Shown here: positions 16,500 to 25,752 of the stretch, piece after piece
How the letters are laid out: every line of letters begins with the position of its first letter
How positions within the stretch are numbered: the stretch's first letter is position 1
Assembly (NCBI RefSeq): GCF_000827885.1
Contig: NZ_JTKH01000006.1
Coordinates: 822,239-886,238, forward strand
Direction of reading: 5' to 3'
Length of the DNA stretch: 64,000 nucleotides
Source: Vibrio renipiscarius
Lineage (GTDB): Bacteria > Pseudomonadota > Gammaproteobacteria > Enterobacterales > Vibrionaceae
Notes under the pieces: generated by a model
The model's input: only the letters and a program-made list of their open reading frames with translations
Databases searched by the model: none
What the model was told of the DNA's origin: nothing
Made by a program: the position numbers and the translations under genes

Positions 16500-18537
16500 C
16501 GGCGGCGCGTCTCGCACCGGTTTGATCGCAAAGTGGCGTTATCGCTTTAAGAGTATGGTGCGTTATCGGTTGATGATTTTAACATCGGCACCGATTTTCT
16601 TAACCTTACTCGCGCTGATTGGCATCACCATTTATTGGTCGATTCATTACACCTGGCAGAGCGCACTGCTTGATGTGTCGGAGCGCTTGGGTGTTGCAAA
16701 TAACAGCATCGAATTGATCCAACAAAAACAGGCTAATCATGTCGAGGCGTTTGCTGAATCTTATGATTTTCGTATTCAGCTAGAAACAAACCAGAATGAT
16801 GCTGAACTTCAGCAGTGGATATCCCAACAGAAAAAACGCTACAACTTAGATTTTCTTTGTTTGCATCGTGTGGGTGACACGAATCATCATTTCCGCTATT
16901 TCGACGTCGCTCAAAGTGAGTCGTTTTTTGATGTGCTTTCAGAACAAGAGCTCGACTCACTCGACAGCGATTTATCAAAACGTGCTCAAGTGCCTATTTT
17001 AGAAAGCCAAGCGGTTGAAAACCGTGGCTTGGTGAGCCGAACCGTGATTCCCGTGGAAGATAACAACGGTCAATTAGTCGGGTATCTGGATGGGGGGTTA
17101 TTACTGAATAACAGTACGGTATTAGTCGACCAAATTCGCGACCTTATTTATTCAAGTCGTGAAGACAGTTTGCGCCCGATCGGCACGTTAACGTTATTCT
17201 TAGACGATTTGCGTGTCAGCACCAATGTGCCGCTCGATAGTAGTGGCGGCTTGGGCCGTGCGATTGGTACGCCAGTATCTGACGTTGTAAGAGACGCGGT
17301 ATTAGTTGAAGGCCAGCAATGGGTTAACCGAGCTTATGTGTATGATGCTTGGTACATTACCGCTTATGAACCCATTCGAGATCGTGAAAACAATGTCATT
17401 GGCATGCTCTATACCGGTTATTTGATTTGGCCGTTTCTCAAGGCGTATATCACCAACATTGCTGAAATTAGTATCACCACTGTGTTCTTACTGTTGGTCT
17501 CAGGTTTAATGGTGTATCGAGGCTCGCGTGACTTGTTTAACCCGATCGAACACATTCACCGCGTGGTCAAAATGATTCAACTCGGAAAAGACACCCGTAT
17601 TGGGCCACTTGGCTTAGATGATGAACATGAATTAGCCCAGTTGGCGAAGCAGTTTGACAATATGTTGGATCTACTACGTCAGCGAAAAAATGAGCTGAAG
17701 AATGCCGCGGTTGAATTGGAAGAGAAGATCCAACAGCGTACCGCGAGTCTTGAAGAGAAAACCACGGAACTTGAATTGCATATTCAGCTGTTGCATCAAA
17801 CCCGTGACAAGCTGGTGGTGCATGAGAAACTGGCGGCGTTAGGGGAGTTAACGGCGGGTATTGCGCATGAAATTAACAACCCAAGTGCTGTGATCCTAGG
17901 CAATGTGGAATTGATCCAATTTGAATTGGGCGAAGAGTCAGAGCGTGTCAAAGATGAGTTGGAAGCGATTCACGCTCAGATAGATCGCATCCGCAATATT
18001 ACGCGCAGTTTGCTGCAATACAGTCGCAAAGGCGGGGTTCAAGATGAGATTACTTGGCAGCATGTGAATCCTATCGTTGAAGAGAGCATCACCCTGGTTA
18101 AGACGGGCAGTAAAAAACGAGATATCGAGTTCGTGACCGATCTTCAAGCGCATACCTCGGTCGAAATTAATCGCAATCAATTGCTGCAAATTTTAGTTAA
18201 CCTTCAAATGAATGCGATTCACGCCATGCAAGGAAAAGGCCGCTTGACGGTGAAGAGTGAAGATTGGCAAGAAGACGGTGAAGCGAAAGGCGCGCTGATT
18301 CATATTGAAGATCAAGGCTGCGGAATTAAACCTGAAAATCTAAAACGTATTTTCTCGCCATTTTATACCACAAAGCGAGAAGGTACTGGTTTGGGTCTGT
18401 CGGTGTCACAAAGTATCCTTAGCCAAACTGGCGGTGAGCTTACGGCGACCTCGGAGTGGGGACAAGGCAGTTGTTTTACTATTCGATTGCCGAATAAAGC
18501 CGAAACGCATTTATTGGTTTCAACGCGCAGTCAATAA
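16489..18537 (+). CDS. Sensor histidine kinase, partner of the sigma-54 regulator, 682 aa
   Basis: A membrane kinase with TM1 near residues 30-52, a large periplasmic sensor of Cache type (about 55-320), TM2 near 323-345, HAMP (about 345-400) and a coiled coil to about 440. The phospho-acceptor H460 is in GIAHEINNP. The catalytic domain has the N box (LQMNAIHAM) and the G boxes (DQGCGIKPENL, then GTGLGLSVS). The long periplasmic part suggests it senses a small molecule outside the membrane; formate or an oxyanion is a guess based on the neighbours. Translationally coupled to the regulator by the 11-bp overlap, and terminated at 18566. Confidence 0.92.
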   Translation: MANNGGASRTGLIAKWRYRFKSMVRYRLMILTSAPIFLTLLALIGITIYWSIHYTWQSALLDVSERLGVANNSIELIQQKQANHVEAFAESYDFRIQLETNQNDAELQQWISQQKKRYNLDFLCLHRVGDTNHHFRYFDVAQSESFFDVLSEQELDSLDSDLSKRAQVPILESQAVENRGLVSRTVIPVEDNNGQLVGYLDGGLLLNNSTVLVDQIRDLIYSSREDSLRPIGTLTLFLDDLRVSTNVPLDSSGGLGRAIGTPVSDVVRDAVLVEGQQWVNRAYVYDAWYITAYEPIRDRENNVIGMLYTGYLIWPFLKAYITNIAEISITTVFLLLVSGLMVYRGSRDLFNPIEHIHRVVKMIQLGKDTRIGPLGLDDEHELAQLAKQFDNMLDLLRQRKNELKNAAVELEEKIQQRTASLEEKTTELELHIQLLHQTRDKLVVHEKLAALGELTAGIAHEINNPSAVILGNVELIQFELGEESERVKDELEAIHAQIDRIRNITRSLLQYSRKGGVQDEITWQHVNPIVEESITLVKTGSKKRDIEFVTDLQAHTSVEINRNQLLQILVNLQMNAIHAMQGKGRLTVKSEDWQEDGEAKGALIHIEDQGCGIKPENLKRIFSPFYTTKREGTGLGLSVSQSILSQTGGELTATSEWGQGSCFTIRLPNKAETHLLVSTRSQ

Positions 18538-18565
18538 AGCCGATTGGATGGGCTAACCCAGTGAT

Positions 18566-18592
18566 AAAGCACCTCAAAGAGGTGCTTTTTTT
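18566..18592 (+). terminator. Terminator of the two-component operon
   Basis: AGCACCTC / GAGGTGCT stem (8 bp, AAA loop) followed by seven T, 28 bases after the kinase stop. Confidence 0.88.
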
Positions 18593-18884
18593 ATGTCCTC
18601 GTTATGCGTTACGCAGAGGTTGCTTGAAGAATAATCTGCTGATTTATGTTAGGGAAACCATTCGTGGGTGATATGTATTTTTACAAAATTATTTATCCTG
18701 ACAATAAATCACTTATTTAAACATTGGTTAACAATCATTTGGAATAAAGATCAAAATTAATAAAACTCTCAATAGCGTGTGATCCAGAAAACCCATTACC
18801 ATTCCCGTAAAAGGGGCCCCTTTTAGTATCTGCTTGTGCGTTTTTATGACCACAAGTGAACAATAATTAGAATAGAGATGAGAT
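18593..18884. other. AT-rich leader region of the M66 peptidase gene
   Basis: About 290 bp without a gene. It is strongly AT-rich from 18670 to 18780, followed by a G+C patch (AAAAGGGGCCCCTTTT around 18817-18832), which is a perfect 16-bp palindrome. No clear -35/-10 pair or sigma-54 element was found. Confidence 0.5.
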
Positions 18885-21740
18885 ATGAAAAAGAGCATAT
18901 TGGGTCTGGTTGTCGCTTCAGTGCTTGCCAGTAATGCGCACGCAGCAGAGCTAACGTTAGAGCAAGCCAGCGCGCAAATTATGACAAAAATGGAAGAGCT
19001 TGCGACATTGGCGGCGGTAGAAGAAAACGTTGTTGAAGAAGGGGACTATCGTTATTTGAAATACAAAGGTAAGCAATTACGCATCAACTACGACGGTAAT
19101 GTGATGTTTGACCTTTTTGATATTGAATCTGAGTTTGAAACCGTCTTCGATTTTATTCCTAAGCATTGGGATTACTGGGGTTATGCTGGCGGTTTTGACC
19201 TTTTCCCTGAGGGTTACGAAAATACCGAAGTTAACGCAGAAAAATGCACCTTTGCGCTTTATGCCGCCGCTCGTGGTTCAAAAGATAATCAAGGGAACTA
19301 CGTTTGGGAGCGCCCTCTAACCACAAATCTTGATGCTTCTGAATGTCCTTCTATTGTTCAAAAACCATCGATCTTCTTTAACACCAATCAACTTGGCAAC
19401 ATGCTGACGGGTGAGTTGTCGGGCGCGGTTCTTTTTGCTCAAGCTCATATTGTACCGGGCAAGTCAGTGAGCGATGAAAAACGCATGCACCTTGTGGGTG
19501 AGCGCAAGACCAAGGTTATGTTTAAGCCAGATGTTGCGTTTGAAGCTCGTAGCCTAGTGACGCTAACGGCAAAAGACAAACAAGGCGCTGTATTGGGTTC
19601 GCTTGATATGAATGCGCCTGATTTACTGGCGCGCAACGTGTTAGCCATTCCTGAGATAGCCAATCAAGAGATTGATTTTAGCTATGATGAAAGTGCCATT
19701 TTTAGTGTACGAGAAGTGTCGAGCGCTGCCATTGCAGCCGCACTTGTTGACCATGATGTGGTTAAGCTAAATACATGGAATGGTCATTGGATTCGAGACT
19801 TTGCTTTAGAGCAAAATAACCCAGAGCTGAACGGTAAAACCGTTATCTTCCAATCGAGTGCGGGTTACAACTCAAACGTCAGTTATTACCAAGACCGTGT
19901 TCGTACCATTGTGAACGGCAGCACGACGGTGTTTAAAAACGTCAATGGTGCTTGGGTACTAGAAGACGATCTCATCTTTAATGATATTGGCTACGCCGAT
20001 GGCTATTGGTCGGCGGATCTGCCTAAAGCATGGTTAGCCCCAGGCTTAAGCCTGACATTGAGCAATGAGGGTAAATCGGGTGACTTAACCGGCATCAAGG
20101 TGGGTGCGCCAACAGAATTGCTGATGCATACCATTGATGTTGGCATGCTGGTGGAACCGCGTGGACGTTTTGATTTCCAGACAGACAAACAAGCGCAGCA
20201 AGAATATTTTGAAACCGCGCCACTCAGTAAAATGATTGTTAGTGAGTATGAGCCAGTACATTTAGTTGAAGTGATGCTACCAGATGGCACGTTGCTGACC
20301 GATCACGATCCAAGTGATGGCGGTTGGCATGGTGGTACGATGCGTCAACGTATTGGTAAAGAGCTGTTCTCTATCGGCATCAATAATGCGAACTACGGCA
20401 TCCATTCAACGGCGGGTGTCGGTGAGGGCGAAAACCCTTATCTTGCAGCGCAGTTAACCGCTCATAATGCACGTGGCCTCTATGCGAATGGTGTACAAAT
20501 GCATGGGGGTTCAGGTGGTGCGGGCATGGTAACGCTAGATAGCTCAATCGGTAACGAATTTAGCCATGAAGTCGGCCACAATTACGGCTTGGGCCATTAT
20601 CCTGGTGGGTTTGAAGGTTCAATTCACAAACCGGCGAACATGAGTAACTCAACATGGGGTTGGGATTCTTCACGCGATGTGTTTATTCCAAACTTTGCAC
20701 CACAGAAAAATGGTGTAGAAAGCTGTTTAGACGGTCAATGCGTACCGGCATTCAATGACATGTTTAGTTTTGGTAGTGACGCGATGGCGGGTGGTTGGGC
20801 AATGTATAACCAACAACGCTTTACCATGTATACCCCTTATTCGATGTCTTTTATTCAGAAAAACCTTGAAAGCAAAGCGGTGTTTGATCAAACGTCTTCC
20901 ACCGGTTTTAAAAAGTGGAATGAAGCAACCGAAACCATGGATGAATACACACATCGTGTCGAGCATCTAGAAGTCACCACGGTTGCGCCATGGGAGGCAA
21001 ATGCAGAGCATATTGCAACGCTATTAGCCAATTTCGATAAGGTCGATCTCTCAACATGGAATGGCCATTGGGCTCGTGATATGTCGGTACCTGCGGCAAG
21101 TCGCGACAACCAAGGTAAGATCTTCACGTTTAACTCTGATGCCGGTTACAGCTCACACTTAACCATTAATGGTGCGTCAATGGTGGTGCCTTACGGCAGT
21201 CGTTTGGTGTTTGTTTCTGATGGTCAAACCTGGGTGAAAGGGGCGAGCTTTGAGCAATATCAAGCGATCAAACCAAATCAATTTGGTGTGCCGGTGACAA
21301 CACTTGTTGGTTACTACGATCCGTCGAAACAACTTGATAGCTATATCTTCCCGGCATTACATGGTTCATACGGCTACGTTTACGCAGATGATTCGGTGAA
21401 TCTCGCCGCTAACTGTGCTTTGGAAGTCGAAATGGCGAATGGTGATGTTGATACGTACGCACTGAAGAATAACCGCCGTAATGCGGACAATATGAACAAG
21501 TTCCACATTAACGTCGCACGTGCTGATAATCCGAAAACAGCCAGCGTGATCTGTGATGGTGAAGTGTTGGATACTTTAACGATTGCAGCACCCACTCTGG
21601 ATCCTGTTTACACCGTACAAGGCGGTGATGAGCAAGTGAAAGCGTTCGCGATGCCGGTGAAATCGGCTCTACCACGTGTACTAGCTACGCGTTATGCACC
21701 AGAGAAATGCGATCATCCTGACGGTGAACATAACCATTAA
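18885..21740 (+). CDS. Secreted M66-family zinc metallopeptidase (TagA/StcE-like), 951 aa
   Basis: A secreted protein with a signal peptide (about 1-20, cut after NAHA). The active site HEVGHNYGLGH, followed by PGG, is the HExxHxxGxxH zinc signature of family M66, as in StcE and V. cholerae TagA, which cleave mucin-type glycoproteins. No lipobox is present, unlike what the ToxR-regulated lipoprotein name implies. A module of about 110 residues occurs twice: near 290-400 (LNTWNGHWIRDFAL, then FQSSAGYNSNVSYY) and near 715-790 (LSTWNGHWARDMSV, then FNSDAGYSSHLTIN). It is a single gene with its own terminator. Substrate and export route are inferred from the family. Confidence 0.87.
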   Translation: MKKSILGLVVASVLASNAHAAELTLEQASAQIMTKMEELATLAAVEENVVEEGDYRYLKYKGKQLRINYDGNVMFDLFDIESEFETVFDFIPKHWDYWGYAGGFDLFPEGYENTEVNAEKCTFALYAAARGSKDNQGNYVWERPLTTNLDASECPSIVQKPSIFFNTNQLGNMLTGELSGAVLFAQAHIVPGKSVSDEKRMHLVGERKTKVMFKPDVAFEARSLVTLTAKDKQGAVLGSLDMNAPDLLARNVLAIPEIANQEIDFSYDESAIFSVREVSSAAIAAALVDHDVVKLNTWNGHWIRDFALEQNNPELNGKTVIFQSSAGYNSNVSYYQDRVRTIVNGSTTVFKNVNGAWVLEDDLIFNDIGYADGYWSADLPKAWLAPGLSLTLSNEGKSGDLTGIKVGAPTELLMHTIDVGMLVEPRGRFDFQTDKQAQQEYFETAPLSKMIVSEYEPVHLVEVMLPDGTLLTDHDPSDGGWHGGTMRQRIGKELFSIGINNANYGIHSTAGVGEGENPYLAAQLTAHNARGLYANGVQMHGGSGGAGMVTLDSSIGNEFSHEVGHNYGLGHYPGGFEGSIHKPANMSNSTWGWDSSRDVFIPNFAPQKNGVESCLDGQCVPAFNDMFSFGSDAMAGGWAMYNQQRFTMYTPYSMSFIQKNLESKAVFDQTSSTGFKKWNEATETMDEYTHRVEHLEVTTVAPWEANAEHIATLLANFDKVDLSTWNGHWARDMSVPAASRDNQGKIFTFNSDAGYSSHLTINGASMVVPYGSRLVFVSDGQTWVKGASFEQYQAIKPNQFGVPVTTLVGYYDPSKQLDSYIFPALHGSYGYVYADDSVNLAANCALEVEMANGDVDTYALKNNRRNADNMNKFHINVARADNPKTASVICDGEVLDTLTIAAPTLDPVYTVQGGDEQVKAFAMPVKSALPRVLATRYAPEKCDHPDGEHNH

Positions 21741-21771
21741 TCGTGACAAATAAATCAAACCCATAATGAAA

Positions 21772-21796
21772 AAGCGCCGAATAAGGCGCTTTTTTG
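21772..21796. terminator. Bidirectional terminator
   Basis: AAGCGCC / GGCGCTT stem with a 6-base loop and T run, between the peptidase gene and the converging MscS gene. Confidence 0.82.
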
Positions 21797-21812
21797 TATC
21801 GAGAGATCGTGT

Positions 21813-22691
21813 TTAACTGGCGTTAACCGCGATCTTCGGCGGATTGATGTTGTGTTTTCTGAACTCTTTCATTACGCGCAAGGTAATGTCGGTTTCAAAC
21901 AATTTCTCGTAAGCAGTATCAACAACATAAGCTTTACAGGTTAACTGAATTGCTAGGTAATTGTCGGTGATGGTTTGCTTAACTAATACGGTAACTGGTT
22001 TAGGCAAGTGGATATAACGACTTGAAGACGCCGCTTCCTGTATTAAATCACGGGCGAGGGTAATGTCTTCATTCATACCGATGTAAAACGGGATGACGAC
22101 CTGCATATCCAATGCGCCGTAGTTACCACTGACCACCACTTCATTCAAGAATTTGTTGTTTGGGATGGTAATTATGTCATCCGTCAGTGTGCGCATGCGC
22201 ACTGAACGCAAACCGATAGTGATGATATCACCATAGTTGCCCTCAAATGTGACGCGGTCACCAACTTGGAATGGTCTGTCGATCATAACGGTGATGCCGG
22301 CAATAAACGATGCGGCCAAGTCTTTTAAGGCGAAACCCACCGATACCGCAAGCGTACCACCAATCAACGCGAGTATTTGGTCGTTGATGCGAAAGCTCAT
22401 CATAAACACGACAATACCGGTACTCATGTAAATAAAGAACTGAGTAAAGGATTGCAGTTTTTGTAATAGCATTCGATATTGAACGAATTGACTACCAAAA
22501 CTTTCAACCATCGAGCTCATGAACTTGAGCAATAGCCACGCGCCAGCGATGACAAATAAAGAGAAGAAGACACCACTCCAACGAACCAGACTGGCAATCT
22601 TAGAAATGTTTTCTACATTAGCGATTTCTTCCGTAGCAAAACACGGTAAGGCAGCAAAGCCAATAAACAGTAGGATTATTAATCTTTTCAT
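21813..22691 (-). CDS. MscS-family mechanosensitive channel, 292 aa
   Basis: A small-conductance channel homologue with a signal-like N-terminus, three or four membrane segments (about 1-20, 35-55, 80-100, 105-125) and the MscS pore and beta domain. The latter is recognisable from LAVSVGFALKDLAASFIAGI, MIDRPFQVGDRVTF and the later VVIPFYIGMNED. Canonical channels of this family open under membrane tension to release solutes. The start is 1 bp from the stop of the upstream membrane ATPase gene, so the two are almost certainly co-translated, which is not usual for MscS. A role tied to the ATPase is therefore likely. Confidence 0.85.
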   Translation of the reverse strand: MKRLIILLFIGFAALPCFATEEIANVENISKIASLVRWSGVFFSLFVIAGAWLLLKFMSSMVESFGSQFVQYRMLLQKLQSFTQFFIYMSTGIVVFMMSFRINDQILALIGGTLAVSVGFALKDLAASFIAGITVMIDRPFQVGDRVTFEGNYGDIITIGLRSVRMRTLTDDIITIPNNKFLNEVVVSGNYGALDMQVVIPFYIGMNEDITLARDLIQEAASSSRYIHLPKPVTVLVKQTITDNYLAIQLTCKAYVVDTAYEKLFETDITLRVMKEFRKHNINPPKIAVNAS

Positions 22692-22692
22692 A

Positions 22693-25038
22693 CTACTTCA
22701 CCAAAAGATGTTGACGGTCGAGAACGTTCGTAATGTGACGGAACCAGTGATCAGAAACACGCGCTTGATCTTCACTCCACTCAATGTAACCACGGCTTTG
22801 GAAGTAGCGCAGAATGCCCGTGATTTCCGCAATACTCAGCTGAGTACAATCGGACAGAATTTCTGGCGAGGCGATCTCAAGTTGTACGATAGAGCGCAGA
22901 ACCGCCAGCATCGGCTTTGGCATATTCTCTAGCTCTTGCGATTCAGGCGCATGGAATAGGCGCACGACCGCTTGATCGGTTTCTTTGTTGCGATTGATTG
23001 ATAAACGGAAGAAGCGCAATGCCACCGTCGGGTTACCATCTGAGTAATGCCAAAGAATGCGGTAGAAGCCTTGTTTCGCACGCTCTTCTTCGCTCATCTC
23101 ATCTTGGTCCCACTGCTTTGGTACGACCAAACCTTCAAACGACAACGGTTTTTCAAGTTCTTTATTGATGCGGCTATTCAGCAGTTCCCCAATCTGTTTT
23201 TCATTCCAGCGAGGAAGGAAGCACACCAAATCAAACAATAAGCGTTCACCGCGCGCGCGGTCGACAAAACGCCAGCTCGATTTCACAATCGACAATACGA
23301 CGCGATGGTTCTTTTTCGAGCGACGTAATAGATTCGTCACACGAATCAAATCACTCAGACCACCCACCATTGGCTTCACTAAGCGGTGCGCATTATCGAT
23401 CGCAATCAAGTATGTCGTTTCGCTCTTACGCAAATACGCCAAGATTTGAATCTCGCTCGATTCCTCATCAAGGCCAAGGCTAAGCGCAAGTTGCGCCAAC
23501 AAACCTGAATAACCCGAGTAAGGGCAGTTTAGATAAATAGGCTCAGCGTTAGACACTTTGTTCAACATGCTGTTCAGCAGGGTTGTTGACCCGATACCGC
23601 GCTCACCCGATACCACACAAATAGCAGGGTTATCAGACATCAGGTAACGAGATAATTGCTTTACTTCTTCTGTCGCGTAATTGATCAACTCGCTATCCAT
23701 GCTGCCTGGCAACACGTATTCGAAAACTTGCTCACCTTTAATGCGCACAAGATGATGCTGACATTTATCAATATCAGATTGCTTCGCGACTTCAATACGG
23801 AATAAGTACGCCAGCGCTTGGCTGAATAACGTTGAACGTGACAACAATGCCATCAATCGATGCTTGGCACTTTCCATGGTTAACCAAGTGATACCAATTG
23901 CCGTCGCAGCGATATTGACGATAACCGTGTTTTGACGATTGATCGCCCAAGTGACCCAAACAGGACGCTCAGAATAGTCACTGAGTGACTGAAACACTTT
24001 TTCACGCCATAGACGTAAAATAGAAATCGTCACCAATACGAACCACAAGAACAGCGCACTGTAGATCCAACTGTAAATGGTCCCTTTACCTAAGGTTCGA
24101 ATCGAAATTTGCATGATCACGCCAGCAATAATGATGCTCCAAACGTAACGACGAATTGTCGATAGACGCAAAGCAATCACCGCGCGCGATGAAGAGCGGC
24201 TGTTGCGGTAGGCAAATTCCAAGATAAAGCTAATGGCGATAGAGCCACCCAAAACCCACCAAGTGAAAATCTCAAGGAAGATCAAATGCTGCAAGCTCGG
24301 GATTTGAGAAAGCACACGTAAGGAAAGTGTAATGGCGATTAACCATGCAATGGCACGATGCGCGCGGCTGATGTACCAAACAATACGCACCCAAAATGGC
24401 GGTTTGTTGTTGTTCTCTAGCTGGCTAACGCGGAAGAGATCAATCAGGCGCTTACTGTTGGTTAGCCACCAAACCAAACCAAAATAGATAAACAACACTT
24501 TAATCGCGGCCCAAATAACAGGGATTGGCGAAATAAAGATGTCTTTAATCAGCGCTTTAAAGCTACGAAATTGAAAATAAGCGATGTACTCAGCATTCAG
24601 TTTTGTGAGCTGCCATTCTTGCTTAAATTGCGTTACACCATACGGGCCAAAGCCAGTCAAACGGTCACGGTTTGCCGGGTTGGTTAAGGCTAAAAGCGCT
24701 TCTTTGCTTTGGTTTAAACTGGTCAGCGTAAAATAGCTGTTTTGCACATCTGCCCAGGTTTGTGGTGTTCCATCTTCACGATGGGCCACTAATTGCTGAT
24801 CAAATGTCGCGATCTGCTCACGCTGAACGCGCAAAACCTTTGCCAGCAAGATATTGACTTGGCGTTTATCTCTGCTGGACATAAACAGTGGCTCAGGGAT
24901 CGCTGAAATTTGTTGAGCAATCTCGTCCGCGACGGGTGAACGTTGAGGTTGAGACTGAAAGCCGTAATCATTGTTCGCAAGTGCTGGCAAAGTGACCACC
25001 AGACTGACAAACAATAAGAAGCGTAAATAGAAACGCAT
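22693..25038 (-). CDS. Membrane-anchored P-loop ATPase with winged-helix end, 781 aa
   Basis: I do not recognise a named family. The N-terminus is a signal peptide (about 1-21) followed by a helical periplasmic region to about 170. Some six hydrophobic segments follow between 173 and 395, then a cytoplasmic NTPase domain (about 440-640) of AAA/ORC type, and a C-terminal winged-helix-like region (about 690-781). The P-loop reads GERGIGST at 478-485: Ser484 stands where the invariant Lys should be. The Walker B-like strand YLIAIDNAHRL is intact, with Asn after the Asp. It may bind nucleotide poorly or work as a sensor. The MscS gene follows after 1 bp. Confidence 0.75.
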   Translation of the reverse strand: MRFYLRFLLFVSLVVTLPALANNDYGFQSQPQRSPVADEIAQQISAIPEPLFMSSRDKRQVNILLAKVLRVQREQIATFDQQLVAHREDGTPQTWADVQNSYFTLTSLNQSKEALLALTNPANRDRLTGFGPYGVTQFKQEWQLTKLNAEYIAYFQFRSFKALIKDIFISPIPVIWAAIKVLFIYFGLVWWLTNSKRLIDLFRVSQLENNNKPPFWVRIVWYISRAHRAIAWLIAITLSLRVLSQIPSLQHLIFLEIFTWWVLGGSIAISFILEFAYRNSRSSSRAVIALRLSTIRRYVWSIIIAGVIMQISIRTLGKGTIYSWIYSALFLWFVLVTISILRLWREKVFQSLSDYSERPVWVTWAINRQNTVIVNIAATAIGITWLTMESAKHRLMALLSRSTLFSQALAYLFRIEVAKQSDIDKCQHHLVRIKGEQVFEYVLPGSMDSELINYATEEVKQLSRYLMSDNPAICVVSGERGIGSTTLLNSMLNKVSNAEPIYLNCPYSGYSGLLAQLALSLGLDEESSEIQILAYLRKSETTYLIAIDNAHRLVKPMVGGLSDLIRVTNLLRRSKKNHRVVLSIVKSSWRFVDRARGERLLFDLVCFLPRWNEKQIGELLNSRINKELEKPLSFEGLVVPKQWDQDEMSEEERAKQGFYRILWHYSDGNPTVALRFFRLSINRNKETDQAVVRLFHAPESQELENMPKPMLAVLRSIVQLEIASPEILSDCTQLSIAEITGILRYFQSRGYIEWSEDQARVSDHWFRHITNVLDRQHLLVK

Positions 25039-25752
25039 AGTGATCTCTTAAATTAATTATCTAGGAATTATTGTAGTTGTTTTAACGGAATAGGCGCTTC
25101 CGCTAGACAAATGAGGGGGACGGATTTTATTGGCTAACCATAGATAAATGTCAGAGCAATGTCAGGAAAGTGGCGTGACATTGGTGATTCATTCGCGAAT
25201 AAATCACGCTATCCCCGAACAAATTGAAGAGACACCAGGTAGGCGACAAGCGAACAAGCCCTCAGAACAAAAGTCTCACCACGAAAGCCTCATCACATGG
25301 CTGCGCTATATGATGCGGTTTGAGAGTGCCAGTCAACGCCTCTGCAAATTCGAGTAGGACGGGTATATAGCCTGTGCTGGTGGTCATGAAGATGAGGCGA
25401 GGCTCGTTATGTTCCGTCGGATATTTATCTCGCTGAAATTCGGCAAAGATACCTAGGTTAACAGAATGCCTAATCGCGCTTAATTGCGCCCAATTGCGAA
25501 AGCCGCGCATCAACGACACGAAATTTGAATTTAGTGCCACAATATAAAGACGACATTTAAGCGGTGCGCTTGGCTTTTTTGTGCGGCGTTTGAGGTAAAA
25601 CAACGCGCTTCACGTGATTGCCTTCTTTTAATGCTTCATTAAAGAACGCTCTTACTCCTAAATACAGGGAAACTGAAATCAACACTTGCAGTTAGCTGAC
25701 TTTATAAGTAACGTGGCGCGGTTTTTTGACTAATTATATTAGGATACAGGTT
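25039..25752. other. 714-bp region without a confident gene
   Basis: Two overlapping frames run in opposite directions here: plus 25148-25357 (69 codons) and minus 25262-25603 (113 codons, TTG start, no ribosome binding site). The minus frame contains peptides such as SLMRGFRNWAQL that look like repeat-derived sequence rather than a folded enzyme. I cannot support either as a gene. The last 100 bases hold the ybiT promoter and its AGGATACAGG ribosome binding site. Confidence 0.4.

Noticed and set aside
25262..25603. 113-codon minus-strand frame
   Set aside because: TTG start, no ribosome binding site and peptide content suggestive of repeat DNA; described only as part of the gap.
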